Below, one piece after another: positions 41,101 through 51,349 of a DNA stretch of 64,000 nt. This DNA is from Tenrec ecaudatus (taxonomy: Eukaryota > Chordata > Mammalia > Afrosoricida > Tenrecidae). The stretch covers positions 101,676,805-101,740,804 of the forward strand of contig NC_134541.1 of assembly GCF_050624435.1 (NCBI RefSeq), in the 5' to 3' direction. Under the pieces are notes generated by a model, which saw only the letters and a program-made list of their open reading frames with translations, had not been told where the DNA came from and searched no databases. The position numbers were made by a program, and so were the translations under genes. Each line of letters begins with the position of its first letter. Positions within the stretch are counted from its first letter, which is position 1.

Positions 41101-44100
41101 GACTTGGGAGCACCAGGAGGGTGATGCAGCCACACGGGCCAGTGAAGGGACAGCAGCACCCACCATTCTGCTGGCTTTGTGCACAGAAACCACAGGCAGG
41201 CCGTGTTCACCCACAACCGCTTAATGTGGGCAGCCATGGATGGGTAAGTGCGCCGCTGCTCCCCCAGGGGCCTGACAGCCAGGGAAACTACGGGGCAGCT
41301 CTCCTCTGCCATGGGCTCACTGTGAGTCGGGAGCGGCTCGATGGTCCCACAACAGCCAAGCTCATTGGCCTGATGCAGACAGTTTCAACAAAAGGCCTGT
41401 GCCACTCAAATGAGCGAAGGCTTGGAACGGGCTGGCGGGCTGAGAGCGGTGCGGGAAGGTATCCTGGGAAGCTGTGGCTCACTGTGCCAGCTGCTCACCT
41501 GTGGGGTGGTGACGATCACCACGCCGTCAATGTTGGCCGCCGAGAGGTACTGGACCACGGAGAGGTGCTCGTCGGAGGTCCCAGGCGGCGTGTCCACAAT
41601 GAGGTAGTCCACCTCGCCCCAGTCCACGTCTCGCAGGAACTGCTTGATCATGCCTGGAAAGAGGCCAGAGGGAGGCCGGCCGCTCATCCTTCCTGAACAG
41701 AGGGCCCGCCAAGCAGCAGGCTGCGTGGTACATTCAGGCCCTGCTAAGAGCAGTGGTCTTCAGGCGGCGACTCTGCCCCGGGGAGAGCGGCAGCATGGGG
41801 AGACATTAAGGTTGTCATGTCTGGGGGTGGGGCACTGCTGACATCTGATAGGCAGAGGCAGGGATGCTGCTAAAAGCCCTCTGCCTCCTAGGCTGGCCCC
41901 TCACAAAGGAGGATGTGGCCAACACGGCCAAGGGGAAAGCAGGGAACCCTGGACGCAGGGCCACTGCCACTTCACACGCCTCTCTGACCCAACAATGCCT
42001 CTATCCACCCCTAACAAAAGCCACTTCAGGGTTATGTGGGCTGTAAGCTGTAAACATCCAGTGCATAACAGTGATTACGGAGCGTAAACAGACAGCTGGC
42101 AGGGGTATCTGATCTCCAGACAACCAGCGCCGCCCTCCAGACGGCACAGGTCGCCCATGTTGTGGAGAGCGACTGAGGCGACAAGCAGGGAAGCAGGGGC
42201 ACTGACCATTTTTCTTGGGTCCCCGCCAGATCACAGCATCATCGGGGCTGCTGAGCAGGAAGCCCACCGACATCACGCCCAGGTTGTCCTCCACGTACTG
42301 CAGAGGGGACGTGAGGACGTGGCTCAGAGACCCCCACAAAGGAAGAGGGGGCTTCTCAATAGAGTCTTCTAACTGAACTCTGACCAAAAATGCTTTCTGA
42401 ACAAAATTACCATGGGGCTTCTGAGTAGATTTCCTCTTTGTAGCCTCAAGTCATTTTGGGGGCGGGGGTGGCGGTAAAGGTTTCTATGTTAGAGGATGGA
42501 GAGAGTGAGAGAGAGGCCTCGTGTAGCCTTGTAACGACAGTACACTCGGTTAAAATCCACCAAGGACCTTCCCTCAACTGTCTGTACCAGGGGCCGGCAA
42601 ATTGTGGCCGCTGGGGCCAAATCTATCTCCCTGTCTGTTCTGGTCAATAAATAAAGTTTTATTGGAACACAAGGGTGGTCATTTGTTGATAACTGTCTAC
42701 GACTGCTTTCACGCTCGTGCAGCAGAGGCTGGTTGGCCCTTGAGATGAACGTATTTACTACTGAGCCTGTCCCAAGAGAGCTAGCCAACCCCTGGTCTTC
42801 ATCATCTCCCTGGACGCCTCTCAAAGTGCTTCAATCAATGCCTACTGGCTGATGAATGAAGGGATTCAGAACAGTGCTGGGGACCCACCATCCTGACTGA
42901 CTGTGCACACGGGACCCCTAACACCTGAGCCTGACAACGCCAGAGGCAAACTTACCACTGGAGACCAGCCCGAGCCACTCTGGTGAACCTGCGGGAACAT
43001 GAGCAGCAATGGTCACGTCTAAGACCCTGCGGCACCAGGTCACACCCCACACGCTAGATAAAGTCGTCAAAGACCCAACCCAACCCAACCCACTGCCACC
43101 GAGTGGCTTCTGACTCACAGCGACCCTACAGGGCAGCGGAGAATCCCCTCAGGTTTTGGGACTGTGAATCTGTATGGGAGCAGACTGCCTCATCTCTCTC
43201 CCTCAGAGAAGGTGGATTTGAACGGCCAACCTTGTAGTTAGCAGTCCACTGCTAACCGACTGTGCCACGGGGGCTCCTTCAGGGAAGACTGCTTTAGAAG
43301 CTTGCATGTAACTCACGTGCTGTGCTGGAGTTTTCTGACACTCGACAAGTGGGCTGGGTGGGCAGCAGCGGATACCCTCTAGCCCCTCAGCCTCCTAGTT
43401 GGGTTCTTCTAAAAGCACCCAGGTTCCGAGTCAGGGAACCAAAGCTGGGCTTCAATATAACTTTGGGTCTGAAGTGTTTTTCAAAAGGGATGCGGAACTC
43501 GGGTGGGGGCTGAGAAACAATGAAGCTGCTTTGGAAGCATCCAGGGCAAAGGGAATTGCCCACGGCGGAGGAGTCAGAACCTGCCTGGCCACCAACGTGC
43601 AGAGAACGAAGTTTATTCATGGTGACCGGGAACGGGTGGGCGGGGAGTCCTGGCTCCAAGCAGGACTTTCTGCCGACAGCGCGTGCAGCAGTGGGCAGAG
43701 CTACTGCGGCTTACGATTAGCACACGCTCACTGAGCTCGACATGCCAAAGGGGCGAAACTGGCACACGTGCTGTGCTTCTGTTAAACAACAGAACTCCCA
43801 GCCAGTGGCCCCATCTGAGTGCTGCCTGCGGTCCTCGGGGACACTGGGATGACCACTGCTATCCCTCCAGGCTCAACTCTGCCTCATTTACAGTTTTTAC
43901 AGAGCGACAGCTGAGTCAGTGTCGCCGTGGTGGCATGGTGGTTATGGGTTATGCCGCTAACTGCAAGGTCAGTAACTCAAAAGCACCAGCTACTCCGGCG
44001 AAGAGTTACAGTCTTGGAAACTCAGAGGGGCAGTTCTACCCTGTTCTACAGGGTCGCTACGAGTTGGATGGCAGTGAGTTTCAATGAACTGAAGGCACAA

Positions 44101-47100
44101 TGCTGCTTAGATGGGAGCAAAGCAAGACCTTGCCTCACATTCTTTGGACACATTACCTGGCAAGGCCAGTCCCTAGAGAAGGACCTACGAGCATGTTTGG
44201 GAACGTAGGGGGCGGTGAAAAAAATAGAGTCCCCGTCTGTGTCCACAGGTGGACACAGTGGCTGCAACACTGACTGTGAGTGTGGCACAGAGGGGCAGTG
44301 TGCCGTGCTGCTGTGTACGGGCTCACTGTGAGTCGGAATCAACTAACACTGAGCTCACACCCGACAACACAGCCTCTCGAGCAACGGACAGGAGCTGAAA
44401 GAAAGTCTGCATTCCTGGAGGAAGTCTGAGTTCTCTTACAACAGTCAACGACTCCCCATCGGAAGTGGAAAGCCACTCAGCAGCGTATCCGCATGGGGCC
44501 GCACATGGGGGGGGGGACTTCATCTCTCTGCATGTGTCCCCTGTACCCAGAGGAGCCTGGGAGCCCTGGAACCACCTGAGCCTAGAGTCCTAGCTCCAGT
44601 GTGACTTCTTGGGGACGCCTCTCCAGGGGCTGCAGCCTGTGGCTACCCACTCAAAGGAAAGGCCAGCTCCTCACTGGCCCCCGCACAGTTCCTCGGGAGA
44701 CCGCAGGGCAGAAATACTCCGTTCCCATGGTAAAGAGCCCCTGCAAACCCGGCCTGGCTTTCCCAGTGAGGGCCGAGTCTCCTTGTCTGGCTTCTGCATT
44801 TCAGGCCTGTTTCCCTTCCCCCTAAGAAGACATCACAAGTACCCTTTCTCAAGTAGCTTTGGTGAACTTTTCAGCTAATGCCCCTCTGAATGCAGCGCAC
44901 TGGGGGGTGCAGCCTGAAGCCCGGCCAGCTTCTGGAGTGTCCACCCGAACAGACACGACGGGCCCTGCTTCCCACTGACTGTGTTTTGTAATGCTCAGCT
45001 GCAAAGTTTGGGCTCAAGGGTGTGTTTCCTCAGTTCCGAAATATCTATCGCTGAAACATTACCTGCTCGCCTTCCAATCCCATTATCTTGGGAATTGACG
45101 GTCCACATATATCAATGTCTAGGAGAGCAACCTGGGGAACAAGAGAGTGGGGAAGTTACACGGCTGCATGTCCCAGACGGCCCCCTGCACACTGGCTGAG
45201 GGGGAAAGAAGGCGCCAGACACTGGGCCAGCCTCGGCGCAGGCTCGGGGGATGGAGTCACACCAGGAGCAGCATGCATCTTCGTCAGGGAGGCCACAGCC
45301 CTCCGAAAAGAACTCAGTGAAGGCCACTGGCCCTGGCCCCCCAGAGCCTGGCTAGCTCTGTGATGGCCTCATGACTTGGGCACAGCACTGTCTACTGAGC
45401 CCTCAGCACATGGCAGGCCCCGGCATTCCCACCTGTTGCCTTGGGGAGCTCTGTCTCTGCGGGAGAGGAAGCAGAGGTTGAGAGAGGCCCCGGGACCTGC
45501 TCAGCAAGCCCGAGGCAACACTGGGGCATCGTCCATCAAGGTCTCCGGAATCTGAGGCCCAGTGCTGCGTTCTTCCCCGGGGCATCTGTGACCCTGGGGG
45601 CTAACGGTGGCTCAGACTAACCTCTCAGAGAGGCATCCAAAAATAAGAAGGCAGTCTTCAACGAGAGCCCTTTACAGAGCAGCTTTGCCGCCGCCTCTCC
45701 CCCAGACACCCTGACTTCCTGTCTGGCCCGTGCATGAGCCGGCCTCGGGCATCTTAGGACTCATCTTGAAAGCGGCTGTCTGGCCCTCATGGGTGAAGCA
45801 ACCCTGGCTAACTTTTTAACTTGCCCAGATCCGTTTCTTGCTTCCCTCTTCAAGCCTGCTCAGCAAACCCACCCTACTTCCTCCACACACAAGACCTGTA
45901 CTGGTCCCAAGTGATCCGCTGCAGGCCCCGGGCGCCCTCTGCTGGCCAGAATGATGGGCTTCCCGGTCTCACCTCACACACTGTCAGAGGCTCAGGCTTG
46001 GGGAACCTGCCCCCATCACTACAGCCCTCTGGACCACTGTCACCTACGCTATGTGGCCCGCAGTCTGCAGCCCCCCTTTAGGGGACAATGCAGACTGCTT
46101 CCTTTTGGAGAAGGGCAGTCCCTACAACCAAGGGAGGGTCCTTGGGGATGCAAACAGGGCACTGGAACTACCCACAGGGCTGGTGGCCCGGGAGGGAGGC
46201 CTGGCAATCTGCTTCTGAATGCACTGGCCTGGAGCACCCGCAGAGTGGCTCCACTCTGCACACACAGGGTGCCCAATGGAGAGCACAGCTGGGCTCCTGC
46301 GGAGAATGGCGCGTGCCCACGCGCACTACTGTCCAGGCGGTCTCGGCAGAGCGCTCCACGGGGACTCGCAAGCCGTGACAGCACTGAAGTGGCCTCCCAC
46401 GCCCACCTCTCCTGGTGGCTCTAACTGCCAAGGACTCCATCACTGTGTCACTGACCGAGTCCACTCACTTCCATGGTGGCCCGAGGACCCCGCTGACAAG
46501 CTGCTGCCATCCAGCTGGACACCTGAGGGAGCCGGCTGCCCTGCCCACCAGCCAGCTGATCCGGATGTTATTCCCCATGGCCGGAGACAGCCGGGTGACA
46601 GACAAGTCAGCAGGTGTGCGTTGAACCTGGCTAGGTGACCCACTCATTGTCTGCATCACCGTGGTCAGGAGCTCACCAGGTGCCGGAGCTCCTAGGCACT
46701 GCCAGTGACCAGCCCACGTGGCTGCTCCCCAGAAGGCTGGTGGTTCAAGTCCTCCCTACACACACAGCCACACAGCACAGCCTTTGTTTGATATTTGGGG
46801 CCGCCAGGCGTTGGACTTGATAAGACAGTAACTGGTGGTGCTGCCGTTGCCCCACGGGCCATGTCACAGCCGGGAAAAGCAAGGCCGGATCACAGCACTG
46901 GACAAGTGGGGCCGTGAGGTCAGCCTGGCCCCTAAGCTGGGCCCCCATCCTCCGCTGCTCCCCACGGCTGTGCGCCTCCATTTCTTCCCCCTTGGGATGC
47001 TGCCCTCATTGTTCCCACCCACTGCCTGCCTTCTGACCCCCCTCACGGAGACAGAGCAAACTCTTAAAGACAGTTCCTCACACACTGGATGTCATAGTAG

Positions 47101-50100
47101 GGCTCCTACAGTCATATCAAGTCATGCTGTGTCTCCACCCAGCACTTTCCCAGAGTGTCACAGGTTCTTTATCCAGCACAGCCTTCCCAGCCGCCAGGCA
47201 GCCCAGGCCACTGGGGACCACAGGGCACCAATCCCTCAGCACGACAGTGCACCACATGCCTTCCAGAGGAGCCGCTCACTCTTAGTGCACTTTCTCCAGG
47301 CGTGTGTGCGTGTGTGAGTGCGCACACTCAGGTGATGTAGGGTGGTCTGGTGTTAACCATTGGGCTGGGTTTTTTAAAAATTATTAAGCAGTATTTCATT
47401 CTGGAAATTAAAAAGGTGGCATGCGCTCTGTGTTTTAACAGAAGCAAGCCACAGCACACATGGTTGTAGTGACCACAGGATGGTGATCTGTGGGTACCTG
47501 GAGATGCAAGGCCTGAGTCCCTATGAAGAAGGCAGAGTCTCAGCATGCAGGCACGGCTCAGCCGTGCGATCTGCGGGCCAAGAAGCACCCTCTTCTCCCT
47601 GAAGCACAGAGCAGTAGCGAGTGCTCACGCTCCAGCGCGCACCTGCACAGATGGGAGAGGAGCTGCAAACTCCTCCTCAGAGAACTAGGAAGAGCTATTT
47701 CAGGCTTTACAGGTCAAGAGGCAACATGTAGGTCCCATCAAACCACTTTCAAGTAATGCTTTAAAATTCTCAACACCTATGTCCTTGCACAGGCTAGTAA
47801 GCCAGTAGCAGGCTGAACTAGCCCACCGGCTCAAGTTTGCTGCCCCAGTCTGGAGAGAAACAGGAAGGGGCAAATAAGGAAGAGAGGGAACACTGCTCTA
47901 CATTTCCACAGCTTAAGAACAACCTAACAACACACTTGGACCTTACTGCAAGGGGGCCCCTTGGATCCCTAGGTGAAGCCCAGTTAACCTGCTCAGCTGT
48001 GAATCCAAGCCTTGCAGATTCAACCCCACCACAGGTGCCTAAGAAGAAAGTCCTGGTGATCTACTTCTGAAAAATCTGGCAATGGAGACTCCTTAGAGCC
48101 CAGTTTTCCTCTGAGACACTAGTAGTCACCCAGAGCTCGCGTCCAGTGGACAGACAGCTCATGATCAGGCGTACCGGGAATCTTTCTGCAGACATCTATT
48201 CCATAGAGGTCCATCCAGCTTACTCTGTAAGCTAGGCTATGGGACACCACCATGGCCAAGGTAGAAGGTGCATCCCCCAGCCTCCCCCCAACCTCCAGTC
48301 CCACCTGTGTGTTCTCGTCCTCCGCCAGGCCGTGGGCCAGGTGGGCACTAAGCGTGCTTTTCCCAACGCCACCTTTCCCCGACAGCACCAGGATTTTGTG
48401 CTTCACGGTCTTCATCTTCTCCTTGATCTCCTCGATGGCTGCCGAAAGAGCAGTGTGGCTGATCAGGGCCAGGGAGGCGGGGGCGGGAGCTCCGCCCTCC
48501 CCGCAGACCAGGCTCCTGGGCCTGGCGGGGAGGGACTCTCTTCACGAAGGTGCTGAGGCTCGAGACCACAAGGTGGTTCTCACCACCCAGGTTTTCTTCT
48601 GACTCTGAAAAGAACTGTCTCTTTGGATTTCTGAGTCTTCAAATCTGTATGGAGTACACACCCCTGGGGGCACAGTGGGTGACATGTCGGGTTACTAACT
48701 GCAAGGCCAGCAGCCCGAAACCACCAGGCACTCCTCGGGAGAAAGACGAGGCTTGCTACTCCTGCAGAAAGTTAGTCTCGGAAGCTCACAGAGGCAGTGC
48801 TACTCTGTCCAAAAAAGCCGCCCCGAGTCAGACTCGACTTAATGACAAGGAGATTGGAGAGATTCTCCTTCTTTAGGATTATCTTGGCTATCAGCTCCCC
48901 GAGGGCAGGCATGCTGCAGTGAGTGGAACTCTGTATCCCCTGCTCCAGAATGGACCTTCCCACGTTTCAGCAATGACTCTCAACCTTCGAGCCGAACCCC
49001 ACAGGGACATGACCGTGTCTGCATACAGTTTTGGTGGGGAAGGACCGGGATAGCCCAAGGATACTGGCACATATCCTGTCACACAGAGGGAAGCCCTCAT
49101 GACAAAGAATTATCCAGCCACATATGTGCAGTGTTGAGGTTGAAACACCTCAACCCACAGCCGGCACATATTATACGACTGTCACCGATAACTCTCACCT
49201 GTTGCATACTTCACTGTGCACCAAACATCTCCTTTTAAATCCTTATGACACCGTGAGTCATCTGTTTTTCCAGTGAGGAAATAGAGGTTCAGAGAGGCTA
49301 AATCCCTTGCTCAATAATCACAGGGATTTCCAGATAGGCCAAAAATCAAACTTAAGCTTCTCTTTGAACTCCTGCCAATTCCCCCCCTCCCCCCCCACCT
49401 GCTGCTACACGACTTTGGTGGCTACAGCACTCGGCTACTAACTGAGAGGATTGAGGTCAAACCCTTCAGCTGTTGGGGAGGAACGATGTGGCAGTCTGCT
49501 CCCCTCCAGACGACAGCCTTGGTCACCCTGTGGGGTAGTTCTGCTCTGTCCCACGGAGTTGCCAGAATCGATGCCATGACAATGGGTTTGGGGTTTTGGT
49601 TCTCTAGGGCGGTGCCCAGAGTCCCCTGCACCCTTGAGTTCTTTCTTCACAATATTCACTGCTCTGATTCATTAACCAAAGTCAACATCACCAGGTCGGT
49701 GTGCCCAGTATGTGGTAATTGCCTGGTCTTGGCACAAGGGACTCAATATTGAATTCGGTGCCTCCACCTTAGCTCTCAGAACTCACCCCTCGCTGAAAAC
49801 CGCAAGTTCTGAGAACCAAACATCCCTAGAGCCAGGAGGTTCTTTGAAGATATGGTCACTCCACCTGTCCTTGACATATAGATAAGATTAACGACCTTCT
49901 CCCTTCTGAAGCACCTGTGTGCGCAGATCCTCCCCAGCTGTGCCTGCCAGCAGTGGGCATAAAAACGCAGCCAGAACTCCCCACTGCGGGGCTTCAATAG
50001 CTCAATACCCTGAGTTGCTGAACCCACCCGCAAGCTTCTCAATAAAGCCTGCTTCTAAAACTTTGCCAATTGGATCTTTGGTTCTGTTTCGCGCCCCAAT

Positions 50101-50975
50101 AAACCTTACAGTAATAGATCTCTCTATTGAATGAGGCACCCTGGTGGTGTAGGGGTAAGGCGTTGGGTTGCGATCCGCATAGTCAGCAGCTCGGCAGGAG
50201 AAAGTCGTGTTCGATTCTCCTACAGTTACAGAGTTACAGCCTCGGAAACACACAGGGCGGTCAGAGAGTCAGCAGCGACTCCATGGCACGGTCAGAAGTT
50301 CAAAACGACAAGCCGCTAGGAGAGACAAAGACATGGCTTTCCACTCCCGTAAAGCGTAAGAGGCTCCGAAACCCACCGGAGCGGTTCTACCCTGTCCTAT
50401 AGGGTTGCCATGAATTGGCGCCACTCGATAGCAGTGGGCTTGGTTTGGGCTTATTGAAAGAACTCTTGCTCACAAGATAGAAAATGTTCTCTGGTGACAC
50501 ATCAAGAAAGTGGCTGATGGAGTCACGCGTGGGGCTTCCTGTCCTCAAAGCTGCTCAATGGCCCTGGTTCTGGCCAGGCTTGACCGCCGCCCGCTACTGT
50601 CACTCCACCCTCTGGCCCTGCCCTTTCCACGCCCCCTGGGGCCCCGCCCCTCCCCTTGCCTTCCTGTCCCGTCACGCGCTCCTTGGCCTGTCATTCATCC
50701 GGAAGGCCCGCCCCAGCCCCGCCTCTTCCTGGCCCTGCCCATCACTTCCGGGACAGGCCCCGCCCCTCCTCACCCGGGTCCGGGGCGGCGCCGGCTCCCG
50801 AGGCGCACAGCCGCTGGTTGGGGCATCCCTGACACGAGGCCCCTCGACCCGCTTGGGCGCTGCCGGTCCCGGGGCACTCTGCGCGGACACAAGATGACAG
50901 TTAGCGGGGTTCCCGCCCCTCCGAACCCACCGCCCACGTCCGCTCCGCGCGCTCACCCTGAGGCACCTCCTCCAT
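35084..50975 (-). CDS. NUBP1: NUBP1, cytosolic Fe-S cluster assembly factor (11 exons, complete)
   Basis: Mrp/NBP35-family P-loop NTPase. Family knowledge: with NUBP2 it forms the scaffold that builds [4Fe-4S] clusters for cytosolic and nuclear proteins, and it also affects centrosome duplication. CDS = join of 50957-50975, 50774-50878, 48305-48438, 45063-45131, 42956-42988, 42207-42297, 41499-41653, 39529-39639, 38580-38682, 35664-35747 and 35084-35145, all read on the minus strand. The total is 966 nt, giving 321 residues plus stop (human 320 from memory). Seen: N-terminal cluster cysteines C8, C22, C25 and C31; Walker [11 protein letters not shown] at 61-70; DIDICGPS at 91-98; [11 protein letters not shown] at 170-180; CPRC with C235 and C238. 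All ten introns are GT-AG and phases agree throughout, with no stop or frameshift, so the gene looks functional. The C-terminal 20 residues diverge most from human. It converges on TVP23A. Confidence 0.97.
35664..35747 (-). CDS. NUBP1: NUBP1 coding exon 10
   Basis: Codons 274-301 plus one base. [18 protein letters not shown], then [10 protein letters not shown]. The acceptor is tttctttaag and the donor is gtaaga. Confidence 0.96.
36014..36019 (+). terminator. Candidate TVP23A polyadenylation signal
   Basis: First AATAAA on the plus strand after the TVP23A stop. If used, the 3' UTR is about 1.8 kb and covers NUBP1 exons 10 and 11 in antisense. Confidence 0.4.
36215..36350 (-). mobile_element. 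AfroSINE, antisense, in NUBP1 intron 9
   Basis: gacaccgactcactgccaca and ccataatgaccctggagggc. Confidence 0.6.
36620..36745 (+). mobile_element. RTE LINE 3' tail
   Basis: caacaatgggactaagcaca, gggtcgctaagggtcagaac and cactcgatggtaccgag; this is the tail shared with AfroSINE. Confidence 0.65.
36746..38579. other. NUBP1 intron 9, unassigned
   Basis: Long open frames occur on both strands because of GC content, without family motifs. No repeat was recognised. Confidence 0.5.
38580..38682 (-). CDS. NUBP1: NUBP1 coding exon 9
   Basis: Codons 240-273 plus one base. [18 protein letters not shown], then [16 protein letters not shown]. The acceptor is cctttcag and the donor is gtgcgt. Its own reading frame is too short to stand out; it was found by family motif. 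Confidence 0.96.
38760..39392 (+). mobile_element. L1 3' end filling NUBP1 intron 8
   Basis: Aligns along its length with 54720-55362, including gagtggagacccaaagtcca, gtagcaacgatgaaa and ggatggatgctttgtgataa. It ends in the same aaccccaa/A-rich tail. Antisense to NUBP1. Confidence 0.8.
39529..39639 (-). CDS. NUBP1: NUBP1 coding exon 8 (CPxC motif)
   Basis: Codons 203-239. [16 protein letters not shown] to FICPRCK, with C235 and C238 of the bridging Fe-S site. The acceptor is cgtggcag and the donor is gtgagg. Confidence 0.97.
39795..39960 (-). mobile_element. AfroSINE, antisense, in NUBP1 intron 7
   Basis: gcgacccttaggacaggcag and actaaccaccaggactcc. Confidence 0.65.
40164..40356 (+). mobile_element. 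Third hAT MITE copy in NUBP1 intron 7
   Basis: GGTTCTCAACC at the left and GGCTGAGAACCAC at the right, with the shared middle gacccttt, taacagtagcaaaa, agttatgaagtac and a G-run. The ends are degenerate and the duplication is unclear. Confidence 0.75.
41300..41362 (+). mobile_element. RTE/AfroSINE tail scrap
   Basis: gctcactgtgagtcgggagc then ggctcgatggtcccacaaca, between NUBP1 exons 7 and 8. Confidence 0.5.
41499..41653 (-). CDS. NUBP1: NUBP1 coding exon 7 (Walker B region)
   Basis: Codons 151-202. [18 protein letters not shown], then [11 protein letters not shown] with the Walker B aspartate D171, ending VIVTTPQ. The acceptor is tttccag and the donor is gtgagc. Confidence 0.97.
42207..42297 (-). 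CDS. NUBP1: NUBP1 coding exon 6
   Basis: Codons 121-150 plus one base. [15 protein letters not shown] then [15 protein letters not shown]. The acceptor is cctctgcag and the donor is gtcagt. Confidence 0.97.
42588..42794 (+). mobile_element. Old eutherian hAT MITE
   Basis: CAGGGGCCGGCAAATTGTGG at the start and CTAGCCAACCCCTG at the end form terminal inverted repeats. The middle aataaagttttattggaaca is a well-known segment of a common eutherian hAT family. It lies in NUBP1 intron 5. Confidence 0.75.
42956..42988 (-). CDS. NUBP1: NUBP1 coding exon 5 (33-nt exon)
   Basis: Encodes [11 protein letters not shown], codons 110-120. It is phase 0 on both sides, so skipping keeps the frame. As recalled, a human isoform lacks exactly these residues. 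The acceptor is ttcccgcag and the donor is gtaagt. Confidence 0.94.
43085..43278 (-). mobile_element. AfroSINE, antisense, full length
   Basis: gactcacagcgaccctacag, ccttgtagttagcagtccac and ctgtgccacgggggctcc. Confidence 0.85.
43920..44085 (+). mobile_element. AfroSINE, sense
   Basis: gccgtggtggcatggtggtt to cgctacgagttggatggcag. Confidence 0.8.
44085..44350 (+). mobile_element. RTE LINE 3' end
   Basis: ttctttggacacattacctg, gagaaggacctacgagcatg and ctcactgtgagtcggaatca. It joins directly to a sense AfroSINE at 43920-44085. Confidence 0.7.
45063..45131 (-). CDS. NUBP1: NUBP1 coding exon 4
   Basis: Codons 87-109, 69 nt, [18 protein letters not shown] to EGEQ. It holds the switch-like DIDICGPS motif. 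The acceptor is gttccccag and the donor is gtaatg. Both ends are phase 0. Confidence 0.96.
45132..47950. other. NUBP1 intron 3, mostly unique
   Basis: GC-rich intron sequence. Apart from the CTCF-like motif at 45931, no exon or named repeat was recognised. Confidence 0.5.
45931..45948 (-). promoter_or_regulatory. CTCF-like motif in NUBP1 intron 3
   Basis: GGCGCCCTCTGCTGGCCA closely matches the reverse complement of the CTCF core (CCASNAGRKGGC). It lies in non-repeat intron sequence. Confidence 0.5.
47960..48122 (+). mobile_element. AfroSINE variant (long-middle subfamily)
   Basis: gatctacttctgaaaaatct and caatggagactccttagagc are blocks of the elephant-type variant. It lies just downstream of NUBP1 exon 3. 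Confidence 0.55.
48305..48438 (-). CDS. NUBP1: NUBP1 coding exon 3 (Walker A)
   Basis: Codons 42-86. Starts [15 protein letters not shown] and holds the P-loop GKGGVGKST. The acceptor is ttcggcag and the donor is gtggga. Confidence 0.97.
48660..48855 (+). mobile_element. AfroSINE, sense, in NUBP1 intron 2
   Basis: cccctgggggcacagtgggt to gagtcagactcgacttaatg. Confidence 0.8.
49190..49335 (+). mobile_element. MIR SINE in NUBP1 intron
   Basis: gtgaggaaatagaggttcag and agaggctaaatcccttgctc are typical MIR blocks. Confidence 0.65.
49415..49612 (+). mobile_element. AfroSINE, sense, in NUBP1 intron 2
   Basis: gtggcagtctgctcccctcc and gccagaatcgatgccatgac. Confidence 0.7.
49720..50110 (+). mobile_element. 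Solo retroviral LTR (gammaretrovirus-like)
   Basis: 391 bp from TGCCTGG to CTTACA, flanked by the 5-bp duplication GTAAT (49715-49719 and 50111-50115). It has a TATA-like cataaaaacg at 49959 and AATAAAGCCTGCTTC at 50041, as in U3-R-U5. No internal viral sequence remains. It lies in NUBP1 intron 2, opposite to the gene. Confidence 0.85.
50132..50458 (+). mobile_element. Two AfroSINEs in tandem beside the solo LTR
   Basis: First copy gcaccctggtggtgtagggg to cagcagcgactccatggcac; a second, 5' truncated copy from about 50292 runs to cgccactcgatagcagtggg. It starts 22 bp after the LTR. Confidence 0.75.
50774..50878 (-). CDS. NUBP1: NUBP1 coding exon 2 (N-terminal Fe-S cysteines)
   Basis: Codons 7-41 plus one base. 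Contains CPG...[10 protein letters not shown], the four-cysteine N-terminal cluster motif. The acceptor is gcgcag and the donor is gtgagg. The intron to exon 1 is only 78 nt. Confidence 0.95.
50957..50975 (-). CDS. NUBP1: NUBP1 coding exon 1
   Basis: Encodes MEEVPQ and the first base of codon 7. The start ATG is at 50975 and is supported by the family N-terminus MEEVP. The donor is gtgagc, just below 50957. The exon lies inside the CpG island. Confidence 0.93.
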
Positions 50976-51079
50976 CCCGTCGCCTCTGACGTCGGCCCGG
51001 TTACCGGAACACGCCGTGCGCATTTCCGCCCCGCGACGCGCACTCTGTTCTCCGCGGGCGCCAACGACGTCTCCGGGAG

Positions 51080-51091
51080 CGCGCACGCGCG
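51080..51091. promoter_or_regulatory. NRF-1 palindrome
   Basis: CGCGCACGCGCG fits YGCGCAYGCGCR exactly. It lies about 105 bp upstream of the NUBP1 ATG, a usual promoter position. Confidence 0.6.
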
Positions 51092-51349
51092 GCTCTAGCG
51101 CTGGCGGGCGGGGCGCTCCTGTTTCTGGTCCCTTTAAAGATGACCTGCAGGTGTTTACCTTGAAACCGTTCTGCACGTCTCCCGTAGCAACGGCCGCTAT
51201 TCTACCTAAGCTGAATGTCATGAATACAGTTTGCATTCAGGCATAGCGTTTATATTTATTCTGAGTTGGAATTGGCTCCGTGGCAGGGTTTCTTTTTCTT
51301 TTTTTAATTTACAGTTCATATTCTTTTTAAAAAAAAAAATTCCCCCCTA

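Larger units (their letters stand above)
50560..51200 (-). promoter_or_regulatory. NUBP1: CpG-island promoter of NUBP1
   Basis: Dense CpG, many GC boxes (ccgcccc, gggcgggg) and no clear TATA box. It spans exons 1-2 and the upstream flank. It holds an NRF-1 consensus at 51080-51091, a CRE-like TGACGTC at 50987-50993 just upstream of the ATG, and an ETS motif ACTTCCGG at 50744-50751 in intron 2. This is typical of a housekeeping gene; the start of transcription is inferred at about 51000-51100. Confidence 0.85.

Noticed and set aside
50131..50319. tRNA gene near the solo LTR
   Set aside because: The tRNA-like box sequence belongs to the AfroSINE head, not an intact tRNA.
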